Shown here in pieces: positions 31,457 to 40,411 of a stretch of 64,000 nt of DNA. How positions within the stretch are numbered: position 1 is the stretch's first letter; every line of letters begins with the position of its first letter. Source of the stretch: Streptomyces globosus (lineage in GTDB: Bacteria > Actinomycetota > Actinomycetes > Streptomycetales > Streptomycetaceae); NCBI RefSeq assembly GCF_003325375.1, contig NZ_CP030862.1, forward strand, positions 4,343,501 through 4,407,500, given 5' to 3'. Below the pieces are notes generated by a model, which saw nothing but the letters and a program-made list of their open reading frames with translations, was not told the origin of the DNA and ran no database searches. Made by a program: the position numbers and the translations under genes.

Positions 31457-32239
31457 TCAGCGGGCAGCCGCGGCCGGGGACGCGGCGGGCGCGGAGGCGG
31501 AGGGGGCGCCCGCCCGCCCGGCGGCGGTCGGGGAGAGCGCGACGAACGCCGCGGTGAGGAAGAGGTACGAGCCGAGCCCCACGGCGAGCGGGAAGACGAA
31601 CTGCATCGCGGTCGCCCCGGGGAGTGCCCGGTCGGAGGGGACGACCCGGACCGCGACGGCCGCCATCCCCGTGTAGTGCATGCTGCTGACGGCGGCGCCC
31701 ATGACGAGCGAGGCGACCGCGACGGCCGCGGGCGTCCTGGTGTGGAGCGCCGCCCACAGGGCGGCGGTGGCCGCGGCGACGGCGACGGCGACGGACAGCG
31801 CGACGGCGGCGGGGTCGTAGGAGACGCTGCCGTGCAGGCGCAGGGCGGCCATCCCCAGGTAGTGCATGCCGGCGACGCCGAGGCCGGTAGTGAGGCCGCC
31901 GGCCGCCAGGGCCCGGCCGCGGCCCTGCCCGTACCCGACAGCGAACACCCCGGCGCCGACGACCACGACGGCGACGACCAGCCCGAGGACGGTCAGCGGC
32001 ACGTCGTAGTGGATCTCGGTGCCGGTGACGTGGAAGCCGAGCATCGCGGTGAAGTGCATGGTCCAGATGCCGGTGCCGATGGCGGAGGCCGCGGTGAGGA
32101 GCCAGTTGCGGCGGGCGGCTCCCGTCGCGGCGAGCGCGCGGACCGTGCAGCGCAGGCCGAGGGCGGCGCCCACGGATGCCATCACGTATGACAGGACGGG
32201 CGTCAGCCAGCCGTACGCCGCGTGGTCGAGGTGTCCCAT
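31457..32239 (-). CDS. MHYT-domain integral membrane sensor protein
   Basis: A 260-residue protein with seven predicted membrane segments and the three MHYT repeats in order: WTMHFTAML (about residue 60), GMHYLGMAAL (about 125) and SMHYTGMAAV (about 192). MHYT domains are thought to bind copper and sense diatomic gases or redox state, usually fused to GGDEF, EAL or kinase modules; here the domain stands alone. It sits 32 bases upstream of cvnA in the same direction, so it probably forms the first gene of the conservon operon and could supply a sensory input. Confidence 0.9.
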   Translation of the reverse strand: MGHLDHAAYGWLTPVLSYVMASVGAALGLRCTVRALAATGAARRNWLLTAASAIGTGIWTMHFTAMLGFHVTGTEIHYDVPLTVLGLVVAVVVVGAGVFAVGYGQGRGRALAAGGLTTGLGVAGMHYLGMAALRLHGSVSYDPAAVALSVAVAVAAATAALWAALHTRTPAAVAVASLVMGAAVSSMHYTGMAAVAVRVVPSDRALPGATAMQFVFPLAVGLGSYLFLTAAFVALSPTAAGRAGAPSASAPAASPAAAAR

Positions 32240-32397
32240 GGCCCCGGGACGCTAGTCCGGGTGAGGGCGCGAACAGGGGACGCATTTCGAAAGCCGCTGG
32301 AACTGCTGGAATATGACAGAGAAACGTCAGGGTCCGACCGCAGTGCGCGACAGCCTGCCCGGCGGACCGGGGCGGGACGGTGCGGGATCATGTGCCC

Positions 32398-33057
32398 ATG
32401 ACCGAGGACCGCACGCACCCTTCCGAACCCGCAGCCCGTCCGGCTCCCGCCCCGGACGTCCCGCACACGCATACGCACGTACAGGAGTTCTTCGGTGCGC
32501 GGGCCGCCGCCTGGGACGCGAAGTTCCCCGACGACGGCCCCGCCTTCGCCGCGGCCGTGGCCGAGTTCGGGCTGCGGCCCGGCGACCGCGTGCTCGACGC
32601 GGGCTGCGGCACCGGGCGGGCGCTGCCCGCACTCCGGGCCGCCGTCGGCCCGGCGGGGACCGTCCTCGGTGTCGACCTCACGCCGCAGATGCTGGACGCC
32701 GCACGGCAGGCCGGCCGGGACGCCCAGGGGGCGCTGCTGCTCGCGGACGCGGCGCGGCTGCCGCTGCGGGCCGCGGCGCTGGACGCGGTGTTCGCGTCCG
32801 GGCTGGTCGCGCACCTGCCCGAGCCGGCCGCGGGCCTGCGCGAGCTGGCCCGCGTGGTGCGCCCCGGCGGCCGGCTGGCCCTGTTCCATCCGATCGGGCG
32901 GGCGGCGCTGGCAGCGCGGCAGGGCCGCGAGCTCACCCCGGACGATCTGCGGGCCGAGCACAACCTGCGCCCGCTGCTGGCCGGTTCGGGCTGGGAGCTG
33001 GTCTCGTACGCGGACCTCGACAGCCGCTTCCTGGCCGTCGCCGTGCGCTGCCGCTGA
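32398..33057 (+). CDS. Class I SAM-dependent methyltransferase
   Basis: A 219-residue Rossmann methyltransferase. Motif I is VLDAGCGTGRALPAL (about residues 64-78), motif II has GVDLTPQMLDAA, and VVRPGGRLALFHP is the post-motif strand. The substrate is unknown. The N-terminus contains a His-rich HTHTHV stretch. Several possible starts crowd together (GTG 32380, ATG 32398); MTEDRT was chosen as the closest to the folded domain. It is divergent from the MHYT-conservon operon and convergent with the MpaB-family gene. Confidence 0.88.
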   Translation: MTEDRTHPSEPAARPAPAPDVPHTHTHVQEFFGARAAAWDAKFPDDGPAFAAAVAEFGLRPGDRVLDAGCGTGRALPALRAAVGPAGTVLGVDLTPQMLDAARQAGRDAQGALLLADAARLPLRAAALDAVFASGLVAHLPEPAAGLRELARVVRPGGRLALFHPIGRAALAARQGRELTPDDLRAEHNLRPLLAGSGWELVSYADLDSRFLAVAVRCR

Positions 33058-33103
33058 GGACGTACGAAGGCCCCGGGCGCGGGGTCCGCGGAGCCGCCCG
33101 GGA

Positions 33104-34018
33104 TCACGCCGTGGGGTGGGTCCCGGCTCCGCTGGACCGGCGCTGGTGCGGTACGGGGCAGCCGCCGGAGCCGGGCAGCGGGAAGGTTCCGAGCTCGCCC
33201 ACGTCGTAGCCGTCGCGGTAGCCCTTGATCTCCGGGTTCTGGCGGGCGTAGTGCGGGGCCCTGCGCGGGGGCAGCAGCCGGACGGCCCGCCCCCGCAGCC
33301 GCAGCGCGCCCCGGACGAGGCCGCGCACCCGCGGATGGGGCCGTGCGAAGCGGAAGGCGTCCAGCAGGGCGTCGTCCAGGAGTGCGAGGCTGGCACCGCG
33401 CACGGCGGGGGCGAGCCGGGCGGGGTACCAGGAGGCCAGCAGGTCCAGGGTGGCGTCGGCGACCCGGCGGCCGCCCTCGTCCCAGGCGAAGTGCTCCGCC
33501 TCGTAGGCGTCGAGGACGGCCTCGAACTCCTCGAAGGAGCCGGGGATGTCCTGGATGCCCATGTGGCGGCCGAGGGTGGCGTAGTAGTTGGCGGAGGCCC
33601 GGCGCTCGTGGTGGGTCATCTTCCGCCAGCCGTAGGCGTCCAGCCAGCGGGCCGGGATCACCACGAACGTGCACAGCACGTAGCGCATCTCGTCGTTGGG
33701 GATGTCGTAGCTGCGGTGCATCTGGTTGATGCGGCGGATCGCGGTGCGGGCCGTCTCGTGCGCGAAGCCGTGCTCGACGACGGCGTCGAGGAGCAGCGCC
33801 GTGTCGTCGTACCGCTTCTGTGCGCGCTCGGTGAACTCCGCCGTCTCGGCCAGCAGCCGGCCGATGCCGGGGACTGCGTAGGTCCGGAAGAGGGCGAGCT
33901 CCAGGGCGCGGGTGAAGTCCCAGGGGAACTCGTAGGTGGCGGTGAGCCGGTAGATGGCGAGGAAGTCCTTGTCCGGATCCAGCCGGAGGATCTCCCTCAG
34001 CCGGTCGTAGCGCTGCAC
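33104..34018 (-). CDS. MpaB-family oxygenase (DUF2236)
   Basis: A 304-residue protein with the DUF2236/MpaB signature: RALELALFRTYAVP, RINQMHRSYDIPNDEMRYVLCTFVV, YGWRKMTHHER and HMGIQDIP. Conserved His residues coordinate a b-type heme in characterised relatives such as latex-clearing proteins and fungal MpaB, which cleave or oxidise hydrophobic substrates. The substrate here is unknown. The GTG at 34018 has AAAGGGG at good spacing. Arg-rich segments near residues 215-245 may touch the membrane. Confidence 0.85.
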   Translation of the reverse strand: MQRYDRLREILRLDPDKDFLAIYRLTATYEFPWDFTRALELALFRTYAVPGIGRLLAETAEFTERAQKRYDDTALLLDAVVEHGFAHETARTAIRRINQMHRSYDIPNDEMRYVLCTFVVIPARWLDAYGWRKMTHHERRASANYYATLGRHMGIQDIPGSFEEFEAVLDAYEAEHFAWDEGGRRVADATLDLLASWYPARLAPAVRGASLALLDDALLDAFRFARPHPRVRGLVRGALRLRGRAVRLLPPRRAPHYARQNPEIKGYRDGYDVGELGTFPLPGSGGCPVPHQRRSSGAGTHPTA

Positions 34019-34156
34019 CGGATGCCCCTTTCTGTGGCGGGCTCCCAACTCTACGTGCAGGTGGGGACCTTGGAAATCGGCGCCGACGGGCTCTCGACGG
34101 GGAGGTTACCGGCTGGTTAGGGTGCGCCGACGGGCGGCAAGAGACCGGGAGGCCAG

Positions 34157-34963
34157 GTGTCCGAGGACGAGGGCGGCGGTTCCCTGTGGGTGCTGACCGC
34201 GGTGCTGCTGACCCCGGCCGGGTTTCCGAGCGTGCTGGGCGACGACTTCCCCGAGGCGTGCGCGCTGCTCGGGGTGGCTCCCGACCCGCAGGGGTACGGG
34301 CTGGTGCTCGGGCAGGACGAGGAGGGCGCCCGCTGGACGGTCGTCGTGGACGACGTCTCGCTGGTCGCCGCCGCCGTCGCGGCCTGGGACTGCGGCATGG
34401 AGTACGACCTCTCGCCCGACGAGCGGACGGTCGTCGCCTCGCTGGCCGGGTGGCCGCTGGAGCTGACGGTGGCCGCGTCGGGACTGCCGGAGCCGCATGA
34501 TCCGGAGCAGGGTGCGGACGGCACCGGGCGGGTGCCGCTGGCCCCGCCGTCCGCGGACGGCTGGGGGCCGGTGCAGCGCCGGCTGGGGGCCGACCAGGTC
34601 GCCCGGGAGTGGGCCGAGTGGAGCGGGCGCGCCGCCGCGGACGGCGGCGCGGCGGCAGCGGCGCACCCCGGGCTGGCGCGGGCGCTGGCGGAGGCCGGGG
34701 CGTACACGCGGACGCCGCCGCCGGCGGGCCGGGTGCGGTCGGCGTTCGCGGGCGAGGGCGCCCGCACCCTCCGGGCGGACGGCCCCGGCTGGTCGCTGGT
34801 CGCCCGGACGGGCGGGACCGGCGGAACCGGCGGAAGCGCCTTCGTCCTGCTGGACGAGGAGCCGGGCGAGGTCCTCCCGGTTCCGGACGGCGGGCCCGGC
34901 GGGCTCCCGGACCTGCCGGGGCTGTTGGAGGCGCTGGACCGGGTGGCTGTACGCCCCGTGTGA
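34157..34963 (+). CDS. Hypothetical protein
   Basis: A 268-residue acidic protein that I do not recognise. The first 110 residues look globular (WVLTAVLLTPAGFPSVLGDDFPEACALLGV; VVDDVSLVAAAVAAWDCGMEYDL). A Pro/Ala/Gly-rich middle follows, and then a short beta-rich tail (GWSLVARTGGTGGTGGSAFVLLDEE). There is no signal peptide or membrane span. GGGAGG lies before the GTG start. It ends 20 bases before the TsaA-like gene and is probably co-transcribed with it. Confidence 0.65.
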   Translation: MSEDEGGGSLWVLTAVLLTPAGFPSVLGDDFPEACALLGVAPDPQGYGLVLGQDEEGARWTVVVDDVSLVAAAVAAWDCGMEYDLSPDERTVVASLAGWPLELTVAASGLPEPHDPEQGADGTGRVPLAPPSADGWGPVQRRLGADQVAREWAEWSGRAAADGGAAAAAHPGLARALAEAGAYTRTPPPAGRVRSAFAGEGARTLRADGPGWSLVARTGGTGGTGGSAFVLLDEEPGEVLPVPDGGPGGLPDLPGLLEALDRVAVRPV

Positions 34964-34982
34964 CGGGGCGCCTGGAGGAGGG

Positions 34983-35453
34983 GTGAACGCCGTGCCGGTG
35001 GAATGGGAGCCGGTCGCCGTGGTGGTCGGCGGCCGGACGGACGTGGTGGACGACGACTGGGGGTGCGAGACGGCCGTGATCCGGCTGGACGCCGCGCGGT
35101 TCGGCCCCGAGGCGCTGTACGGACTGGACGCCTTCTCGCATGCGGAGGTCGTCTACCACTTCGACCGGGTCCCGCCCGAGGAGGTCGAGTCGGGCGCCCG
35201 GCGGCCGCGGGGCAACCCGGACTGGCCGCTGGTCGGGATCTTCGCCCAGCGCGGCAAGAACCGACCGAACCGGCTGGGTGTCTCCCGCTGCCGGATCGTC
35301 GCGGTCGACGGCCTGGACATCCGCGTCGAGGGTCTCGACGCGGTGGACGGCACGCCGGTCCTGGACATCAAGCCGTACATGGCGGAGTTCGGTCCCCGCG
35401 GGGAGGTCAGCCAGCCCGCGTGGGCCACCGAGCTGATGCGCGGCTACTACTGA
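34983..35453 (+). CDS. tsaA: TsaA/TrmO-like tRNA methyltransferase (UPF0066)
   Basis: A 156-residue protein with the TsaA-like beta-barrel motifs: LYGLDAFSHAEVVYHFDR, GIFAQRGKNRPNRLGVSRCRI and VLDIKPYMAEFGP. TrmO/TsaA uses SAM to N6-methylate t6A37 in threonine tRNA; smaller actinobacterial homologs like this lack the C-terminal domain of E. coli TrmO. The GTG at 34983 follows GGAGGAG closely; GTG codons at 34992 and 34998 are alternatives. Confidence 0.85.
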   Translation: MNAVPVEWEPVAVVVGGRTDVVDDDWGCETAVIRLDAARFGPEALYGLDAFSHAEVVYHFDRVPPEEVESGARRPRGNPDWPLVGIFAQRGKNRPNRLGVSRCRIVAVDGLDIRVEGLDAVDGTPVLDIKPYMAEFGPRGEVSQPAWATELMRGYY

Positions 35454-35499
35454 GGGGCCTGAGGCCCGGCCCGGTCCGGCCCCGTCGGGACCGCGCCGG

Positions 35500-35682
35500 T
35501 CAGCGGCCCAGCTCCCTGCGGGAGACGTCCCGCACGCGGCGCCGCTGGGAGGGGTCCAGCAGCAGGTACGCCGCCGCCGGCACACCGATCAGCACCAGCA
35601 GCCCCGCCCAGAACCCGACCAGGCCGAACAACACGATCGCCGCCAGGACACCGGCAGCCGCGACTCCCGCGCGCTTGGACAT
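35500..35682 (-). CDS. Small membrane protein of unknown function
   Basis: A 60-residue protein, mostly one or two hydrophobic helices (residues 5-40) with a basic, Arg-rich C-terminus (RRRVRDVSRREL). A very good ribosome site (GGAGGTG, five bases before ATG) supports it as a real gene. It is convergent with the TsaA-like gene. No function can be assigned. Confidence 0.6.
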   Translation of the reverse strand: MSKRAGVAAAGVLAAIVLFGLVGFWAGLLVLIGVPAAAYLLLDPSQRRRVRDVSRRELGR

Positions 35683-35786
35683 GGGACACCTCCACCCGTC
35701 ACCGGGGGACGGCCGCTCGCCGTCCCGCCGTCACCCCTACAACGCCCGGCCCCGCCGCCGCGTTCCCGCCCGCCCGCGCCGCCGCC

Positions 35787-37205
35787 TCACAGGTCCTGGA
35801 TACGGCGGAAGGGCCGGTCCGCCTCCAGCTCGAACGCGATCTCCAGGAGCGTGCGCTCCGCCCCGGGCCGGCCGGCGAACATGACGCCGACGGGCAGGCC
35901 GTCGTCCGTCGCGTGCGCCGACGGGAGGGAGATCGACGGCGTCCCGACGACGTTGTCGACGGGCGTGAACGCCACGTACGTGAGGATCCGCTCGATGAGC
36001 TGCGGGTAGGGGACGGTCGGGCTGAGGTGCCCGAGCCGCGGGGTGGTGTGCGCGAGCACGGGCGACAGCAGGAGGTCGAAGCCGCGGAAGGCGGCCGCGT
36101 ACGCCACGGCCGTGCTCCGCAGCCGGCGCAGCACGCCCGGGGTCTGCCGCCAGACGGCCAGGTACGACTCGCGGAGCCCGCGGCTGAGGGGGTCCATGCG
36201 GCGCCGGTCGAAGTCCGCGCCGAGGCTCCGGCCGGTGGCTCCGATCAGGAAGGACAGCATCCCCCAGTAGGCGAGGAAGTCGTCGGTGAAGCGCGGGTCG
36301 ACGGCGACGACCGCCGGCTCCACGGTGTGCCCGAGCCGTTCGAGCGCTTCCCCGGTGGCGAGGACGGCGGCCCGGGTGGCGGTGTCGGTGCGCACCCCGT
36401 TCGGCGAGTCGGGCAGCAGCCCGATCCGCAGCCGGCGCTTCGCGGGGCCCTCCACGGAGCCGACGGGCGGCAGCTTCGGATGGGGCCGGTACGCCTCCGC
36501 GGCGGCGAGGAACGCGGCAGCGTCGCGCACCGAGCGGCTGACGACGCCGTCGGCGACGATGTCGAGGGGCAGCATGCGGCTCTGCGCGTTCGCGACGACC
36601 CGGCCGCGGGTCGGCTTGAGGCCGACGAGCCCGCAGCAGGCGGCGGGGATGCGGATGGAGCCGCCGCCGTCGTTGGCGTGCGCGAGGGGGACGGCTCCTG
36701 CGGCGACGAGGGCGGCGCTGCCGCCGGAGGAGCCGCCCGCCGAGTACCCGGTGTGCCAGGGGTTGCGGACCGGCTCGGCGCCCTCGTACTCCGTGGTCGG
36801 GCTGAAGCCGAACTCGGGGAGGCGGGTCTTGCCCAGCACGGTGACGCCGGTGCTGAGGAACTGCCGGGCGAACGGGGCGTGGTTGCGGGCGGGCCGCGGG
36901 CGGAAGGCGGAACTCCCGTGCCCGGTGGGCAGTCCGCGGTAGTCGGTGTTGTCCTTGACGAAGGTCGGCACCCCGGCGAAGACGCCGCCGCCCGGCGCAC
37001 CGCCGGAGGCCGGAGGGCTGCTGTGCACCTCGACCGCGCGGAGCCGGGCGTCGACCGCGCGGACGCGCTCGGCCGCGTCGCGGGCGGCTTCGGCGGCGCC
37101 GACCTCGCCCCGCCGGATCGCGTCGGCGAGGCCCACGGCGTCGTGCTCGCCGAGGGCGTCGTCCCGGAAGGCGTGCACACCGGTCCGTATCTCGAATGCC
37201 GTCAC
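35787..37205 (-). CDS. Amidase (amidase signature family)
   Basis: About 472 residues with the Ser-cisSer-Lys machinery: Lys in FVKDNTDYRG, the signature AGGSSGGSAALVAAG, and the nucleophile-bearing GGGSIRIPAACCGLVGLKP. Members hydrolyse aryl or aliphatic amides or act as GatA-like proteins; with no GatB or GatC nearby this is a stand-alone amidase of unknown substrate. The GTG at 37205 (VTAFEIRTG) is preferred; an upstream ATG at 37247 would add 14 residues. It is divergent from conservon 2 across a gap of about 340 bases that holds the putative operator and promoter at 37442-37483. Confidence 0.88.
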   Translation of the reverse strand: MTAFEIRTGVHAFRDDALGEHDAVGLADAIRRGEVGAAEAARDAAERVRAVDARLRAVEVHSSPPASGGAPGGGVFAGVPTFVKDNTDYRGLPTGHGSSAFRPRPARNHAPFARQFLSTGVTVLGKTRLPEFGFSPTTEYEGAEPVRNPWHTGYSAGGSSGGSAALVAAGAVPLAHANDGGGSIRIPAACCGLVGLKPTRGRVVANAQSRMLPLDIVADGVVSRSVRDAAAFLAAAEAYRPHPKLPPVGSVEGPAKRRLRIGLLPDSPNGVRTDTATRAAVLATGEALERLGHTVEPAVVAVDPRFTDDFLAYWGMLSFLIGATGRSLGADFDRRRMDPLSRGLRESYLAVWRQTPGVLRRLRSTAVAYAAAFRGFDLLLSPVLAHTTPRLGHLSPTVPYPQLIERILTYVAFTPVDNVVGTPSISLPSAHATDDGLPVGVMFAGRPGAERTLLEIAFELEADRPFRRIQDL

Positions 37206-37441
37206 CGCTACCCCCGCCCAGCCGCGTGTGTGGTCGGCCGCCATCATTCCCTACCACCGGGTAACACGCGAGGGGGCGGATGCGCCGGCCTGAAGGGCGC
37301 ACGTCGGCACCCGTTGGCCGGATGACACCGGGCAACGGCCGCACGGCCGGCGCCCCGAAGGCCCCCGCGGCGCATCGCGATCGGGTTCCGATCAGGACTC
37401 CGGTTGGCAACGGGCGCGCCGCTCATAACATGCTCCGATTA

Positions 37442-37483
37442 TCGAAACAACGTATCGGTTTCGACCGTGTGGCTGGTTATGAT
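37442..37483 (+). promoter_or_regulatory. Operator-like inverted repeat and -10 box before conservon 2
   Basis: TCGAAAC-N9-GTTTCGA (37442-37464) is a perfect seven-base inverted repeat in a locally AT-rich stretch, overlapping a second pair CCGAT/ATCGG. TATGAT (37478-37483) is a strong -10 hexamer placed so that the inverted repeat covers the -35 zone. The predicted leader to the cvnA2 ATG is about 57 bases. This suggests repressor or activator control of the conservon. Confidence 0.5.
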
Positions 37484-37547
37484 CAGCCCCTTCCGACTGG
37501 CTGTCGTCCCCCGCTCCCCTCCCCTGCCCAGCCGCCCCCGAGGAACG

Positions 37548-39998
37548 ATGACTTCGACAGAACCCGAAGGCCCACCGGCGGCCATGACGGCCCGGCAGCA
37601 GGGGCCGCGGCGGCGGACCGTGCGGCTGCGCACGCTCCTGGTGTGCCTCGCGGTCGTGCCCACGGTGGCCATGGGAACGCAGACGGTGGTCACCGCCGAA
37701 CGGCTCCTGGACCAATCCGCCCACCTGCGCGCCGATGTGGCGGCCAGTGAGCACACGGGCGTCCCCCTGTACACGCTCCTCGTCGACCTCCAGGCCGAGC
37801 GCACCGCCTCGGCGGCCCTGTGGGCGGGCAGCCCCGGAGCCGAGCAGGAGCTCCGGCAGCGGCGGCAGGCGACGGACCGCGCGGCGGCCGAGTTCCGCCG
37901 GGCGGCCGCCGAGGCGGGCGTGTCCGTCGGGGAAGTGGTGCGCCAGCTCGGCGACCTGGCGGTCTACCGCGGGCGCGCGGACGCCCGCACCGGCACCCCC
38001 GACAGCCTGCTCGCCTACTACACCGCGCTGGTCAACGAGATCATCCGCGTGTACCAGCACGAGTTCAGCCACTCCGAGGACGCCGAACTCACCCAGGCGA
38101 GCCGCCCCGTGGTGTCCCTGCTCTCCGCCTCCGAGATGGTGGCGCGCCAGGATGCCCTGCTGGCCCTGGCCGGGCCCTCCCGCGAGCTGGGCGCCAGCGC
38201 CTTCGACCAGTTCACCAGTGCCGTGGGCGCGCAGCGCTACCTGTACGAGACCTGGGTCGTGCCGTACCTCCCGGAGCGGGACAGGCGGTTCTACGAGCGC
38301 ATCACCACCTCCCCGGCCTGGGAGACGAAGACCCGCATCGAGAACGCGATCATCTTCGAGAACAAGGACTCCGACACCGGCATCCGGCTCCCCTCCGACG
38401 TCGGCGAATGGCGCGCGGCGCACGGCAACTTCTCGATGCAGATGGCCACCCTCAACATCGACCGGGCCCGGCAGGTCCTCGCCCTGGGCGAGGCGAAGGC
38501 GGACCGGCTGCAGACCGAGGTGGCCTGGCTGATCGGCGGCAGCGGCGCCGGGCTGCTGCTCGTCGTCGCGATCGTGGTGGCGAGCACCCGGTCGGTACTG
38601 CGCCGCCTGGACGGCCTGCACCGGCGCACCGTGGCGGTCGCCGAGCGCATCCTCCCGGACGTGGTGGCGCAGCTCGGCAGCGGCCGGCCCGTCGACGAGT
38701 CCGTGCTGCCCAGGGTGACCGGGCACCGGGACGAGGTCGGCCGCATCAACGACGCGTTCGCGCGGGTCGTCGCGGTGTCCGTGGACGGGCACCGGCAGCT
38801 CGCGGCGGAGCGCCACGGCTTCGGCATGTTCGCCTCCGGCATCGCCTCGCGCACCGGGAACCTGGTGAGCCGCCAGCTGGCCCTGACCGAGGACATCCAG
38901 GACGCGTTCGGCCACGACGAGTCACTGCTCGCGCAGTTGATGCGGTCCGACCAGCTCACGGTCGGCATGCGGCGGCAGATCGAGAACCTGCTCATCCTCG
39001 CGGGCGGCGAGATCCCCGACCCGCACACCGAGCCCATGCGCATCGCCGACCTGCTGCGCGAAGCCGCCGCCGAGGTCGAGGACTTCCGGCGGATCGAGCG
39101 GCAGGCGCTGGACGAGGCGAGCGTGCAGCCGCATGTGATCAGCCAGATCAGCCACCTGCTGGCGGAGCTTCTGGACAACGCCACCCGCTTCTCCCCGCCG
39201 CGCTCGAAGGTGGTGATCCGCGCCGAACTCGTCGCCGACGGCCTGTCGGTGGAGATCGAGGACCGCGGGCCGCGGGTCGCGTCGGCCACGTACGAGGAGA
39301 TGAACCGGCGCCTGCACAGTGCACCGCCGTACGCCGTCCTCGCCGAGAACGCGCACCGGCTGGGCCTGTTCGTGGTCGGCCACCTCGCCGAGCAGCTCGG
39401 CGCGACGGTCACGCTGCGGCGCTCGGTGTACGGGGGCACCTCGGCGGTGGTCGTGCTGCCGGGCGGGCTGTTGGCCCCCGCGGACCGGCCCGCGGCGCAG
39501 CCCGCGCAGCCCGGCCCGGCCGCGGAGGACACCGCCGACACACCGAAGGCCGTGGCCTCCGCCGCCCCGGTGCGGAAGGCCGCACGCACACCCGCGCTCA
39601 CGTTGGAGCCCGCCCTCACGGCGGAGCCCGTGCCCGCGCCGTCCGCCGCGGACCCCGGGGAGCCCGTACCGGCGCGCGTGACGGGGCCGCGGGCCGTGGA
39701 GCCTGCGCCGGTGCCGACCCCGGCCGGGCTGCCGAGCCGGCGCCGCACCGACCCCTCGCCGCCCGCCCGCGCAGAGGGCGTCCCGCGCCCCGCGCTCCCG
39801 GCCCGGGAGGCCGCCCGGCCGGCCCTGCCCGAACGCGTACCGCAGACGCACATGTCGCAGCAGCTGCGCGGTCCGCGGACGCCCGAGACGACCGACCGCC
39901 AGGATCCGGCCACGCCCGAAGAGGTGGCCGACGCCTGGGCGGACTACGAACAGGGGACCCGGAAAGTGGAAGAAGAGCTCCGACAGGATCAGCCATGA
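37548..39998 (+). CDS. cvnA: CvnA-like membrane sensor with degenerate kinase core (conservon 2)
   Basis: An 816-residue protein with a membrane helix at about residues 27-48, an extracellular NIT-type helical domain (about 60-320), a second membrane helix at about 325-348, a HAMP-like segment and an ATPase domain. Compared with the CvnA at 29010-31424, the DHL histidine is Gln (SDQLTVGMRRQIENL). The G1 box reads EDRGPRVAS, lacking the second Gly. The N-box LLDNATRFSPP and G2 box YGGTSAVVVLP remain. The C-terminal 170 residues are Pro/Ala-rich. It may bind nucleotide weakly or act without catalysis. The ATG has GAGGA five bases upstream, and its stop overlaps cvnB (ATGA). Confidence 0.9.
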   Translation: MTSTEPEGPPAAMTARQQGPRRRTVRLRTLLVCLAVVPTVAMGTQTVVTAERLLDQSAHLRADVAASEHTGVPLYTLLVDLQAERTASAALWAGSPGAEQELRQRRQATDRAAAEFRRAAAEAGVSVGEVVRQLGDLAVYRGRADARTGTPDSLLAYYTALVNEIIRVYQHEFSHSEDAELTQASRPVVSLLSASEMVARQDALLALAGPSRELGASAFDQFTSAVGAQRYLYETWVVPYLPERDRRFYERITTSPAWETKTRIENAIIFENKDSDTGIRLPSDVGEWRAAHGNFSMQMATLNIDRARQVLALGEAKADRLQTEVAWLIGGSGAGLLLVVAIVVASTRSVLRRLDGLHRRTVAVAERILPDVVAQLGSGRPVDESVLPRVTGHRDEVGRINDAFARVVAVSVDGHRQLAAERHGFGMFASGIASRTGNLVSRQLALTEDIQDAFGHDESLLAQLMRSDQLTVGMRRQIENLLILAGGEIPDPHTEPMRIADLLREAAAEVEDFRRIERQALDEASVQPHVISQISHLLAELLDNATRFSPPRSKVVIRAELVADGLSVEIEDRGPRVASATYEEMNRRLHSAPPYAVLAENAHRLGLFVVGHLAEQLGATVTLRRSVYGGTSAVVVLPGGLLAPADRPAAQPAQPGPAAEDTADTPKAVASAAPVRKAARTPALTLEPALTAEPVPAPSAADPGEPVPARVTGPRAVEPAPVPTPAGLPSRRRTDPSPPARAEGVPRPALPAREAARPALPERVPQTHMSQQLRGPRTPETTDRQDPATPEEVADAWADYEQGTRKVEEELRQDQP

Positions 39999-40411
39999 CG
40001 ACGACATCGAACGACATGATCTACAGCGTTCTGGACAACAACCTGAGCAGGATCGCCGGCATCCAGGGCGCCGTGCTCCTGTCCAACGACGGGATCGGGC
40101 TGAGCGCCTACCTGCTTGAGCGGGACCAGGCGGAGCGCATCGCCGCCGCCTGTTCCGGGGTCGCCTCCACCATGAAGGCGATATCGCGCGAGGTGGACGG
40201 CGGCCGGGTGATCCGCCAGCTCGTCGAGATGGACGAGCGCTACCTCTGCATCGTGGGATGCGGCGAGGGCAGCACCCTCATCGTGGTGACCTCCCGCAAG
40301 GCGCGCCTGGGAGAGCTGGGCGGCGAGGCCGTCCGGACGGCGCAGGCGCTCGGCGAGTGGCTGGGCACCCCTGAGCGCACGCAGGCGCAGCCTCCCGCCT
40401 CCCCCGCGTAA
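39995..40411 (+). CDS. cvnB: CvnB-like roadblock/LC7 protein (conservon 2)
   Basis: A 138-residue roadblock protein (NLSRIAGIQGAVLLSNDGIGLSAY; GGRVIRQLVEMDERYLCIVGCGEGSTLIVV). Partner of the CvnD GTPase at 40823-41485. Starts within the cvnA stop (ATGA) and its stop TAA overlaps the cvnC ATG (TAATG). Confidence 0.92.
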   Translation: MTTTSNDMIYSVLDNNLSRIAGIQGAVLLSNDGIGLSAYLLERDQAERIAAACSGVASTMKAISREVDGGRVIRQLVEMDERYLCIVGCGEGSTLIVVTSRKARLGELGGEAVRTAQALGEWLGTPERTQAQPPASPA

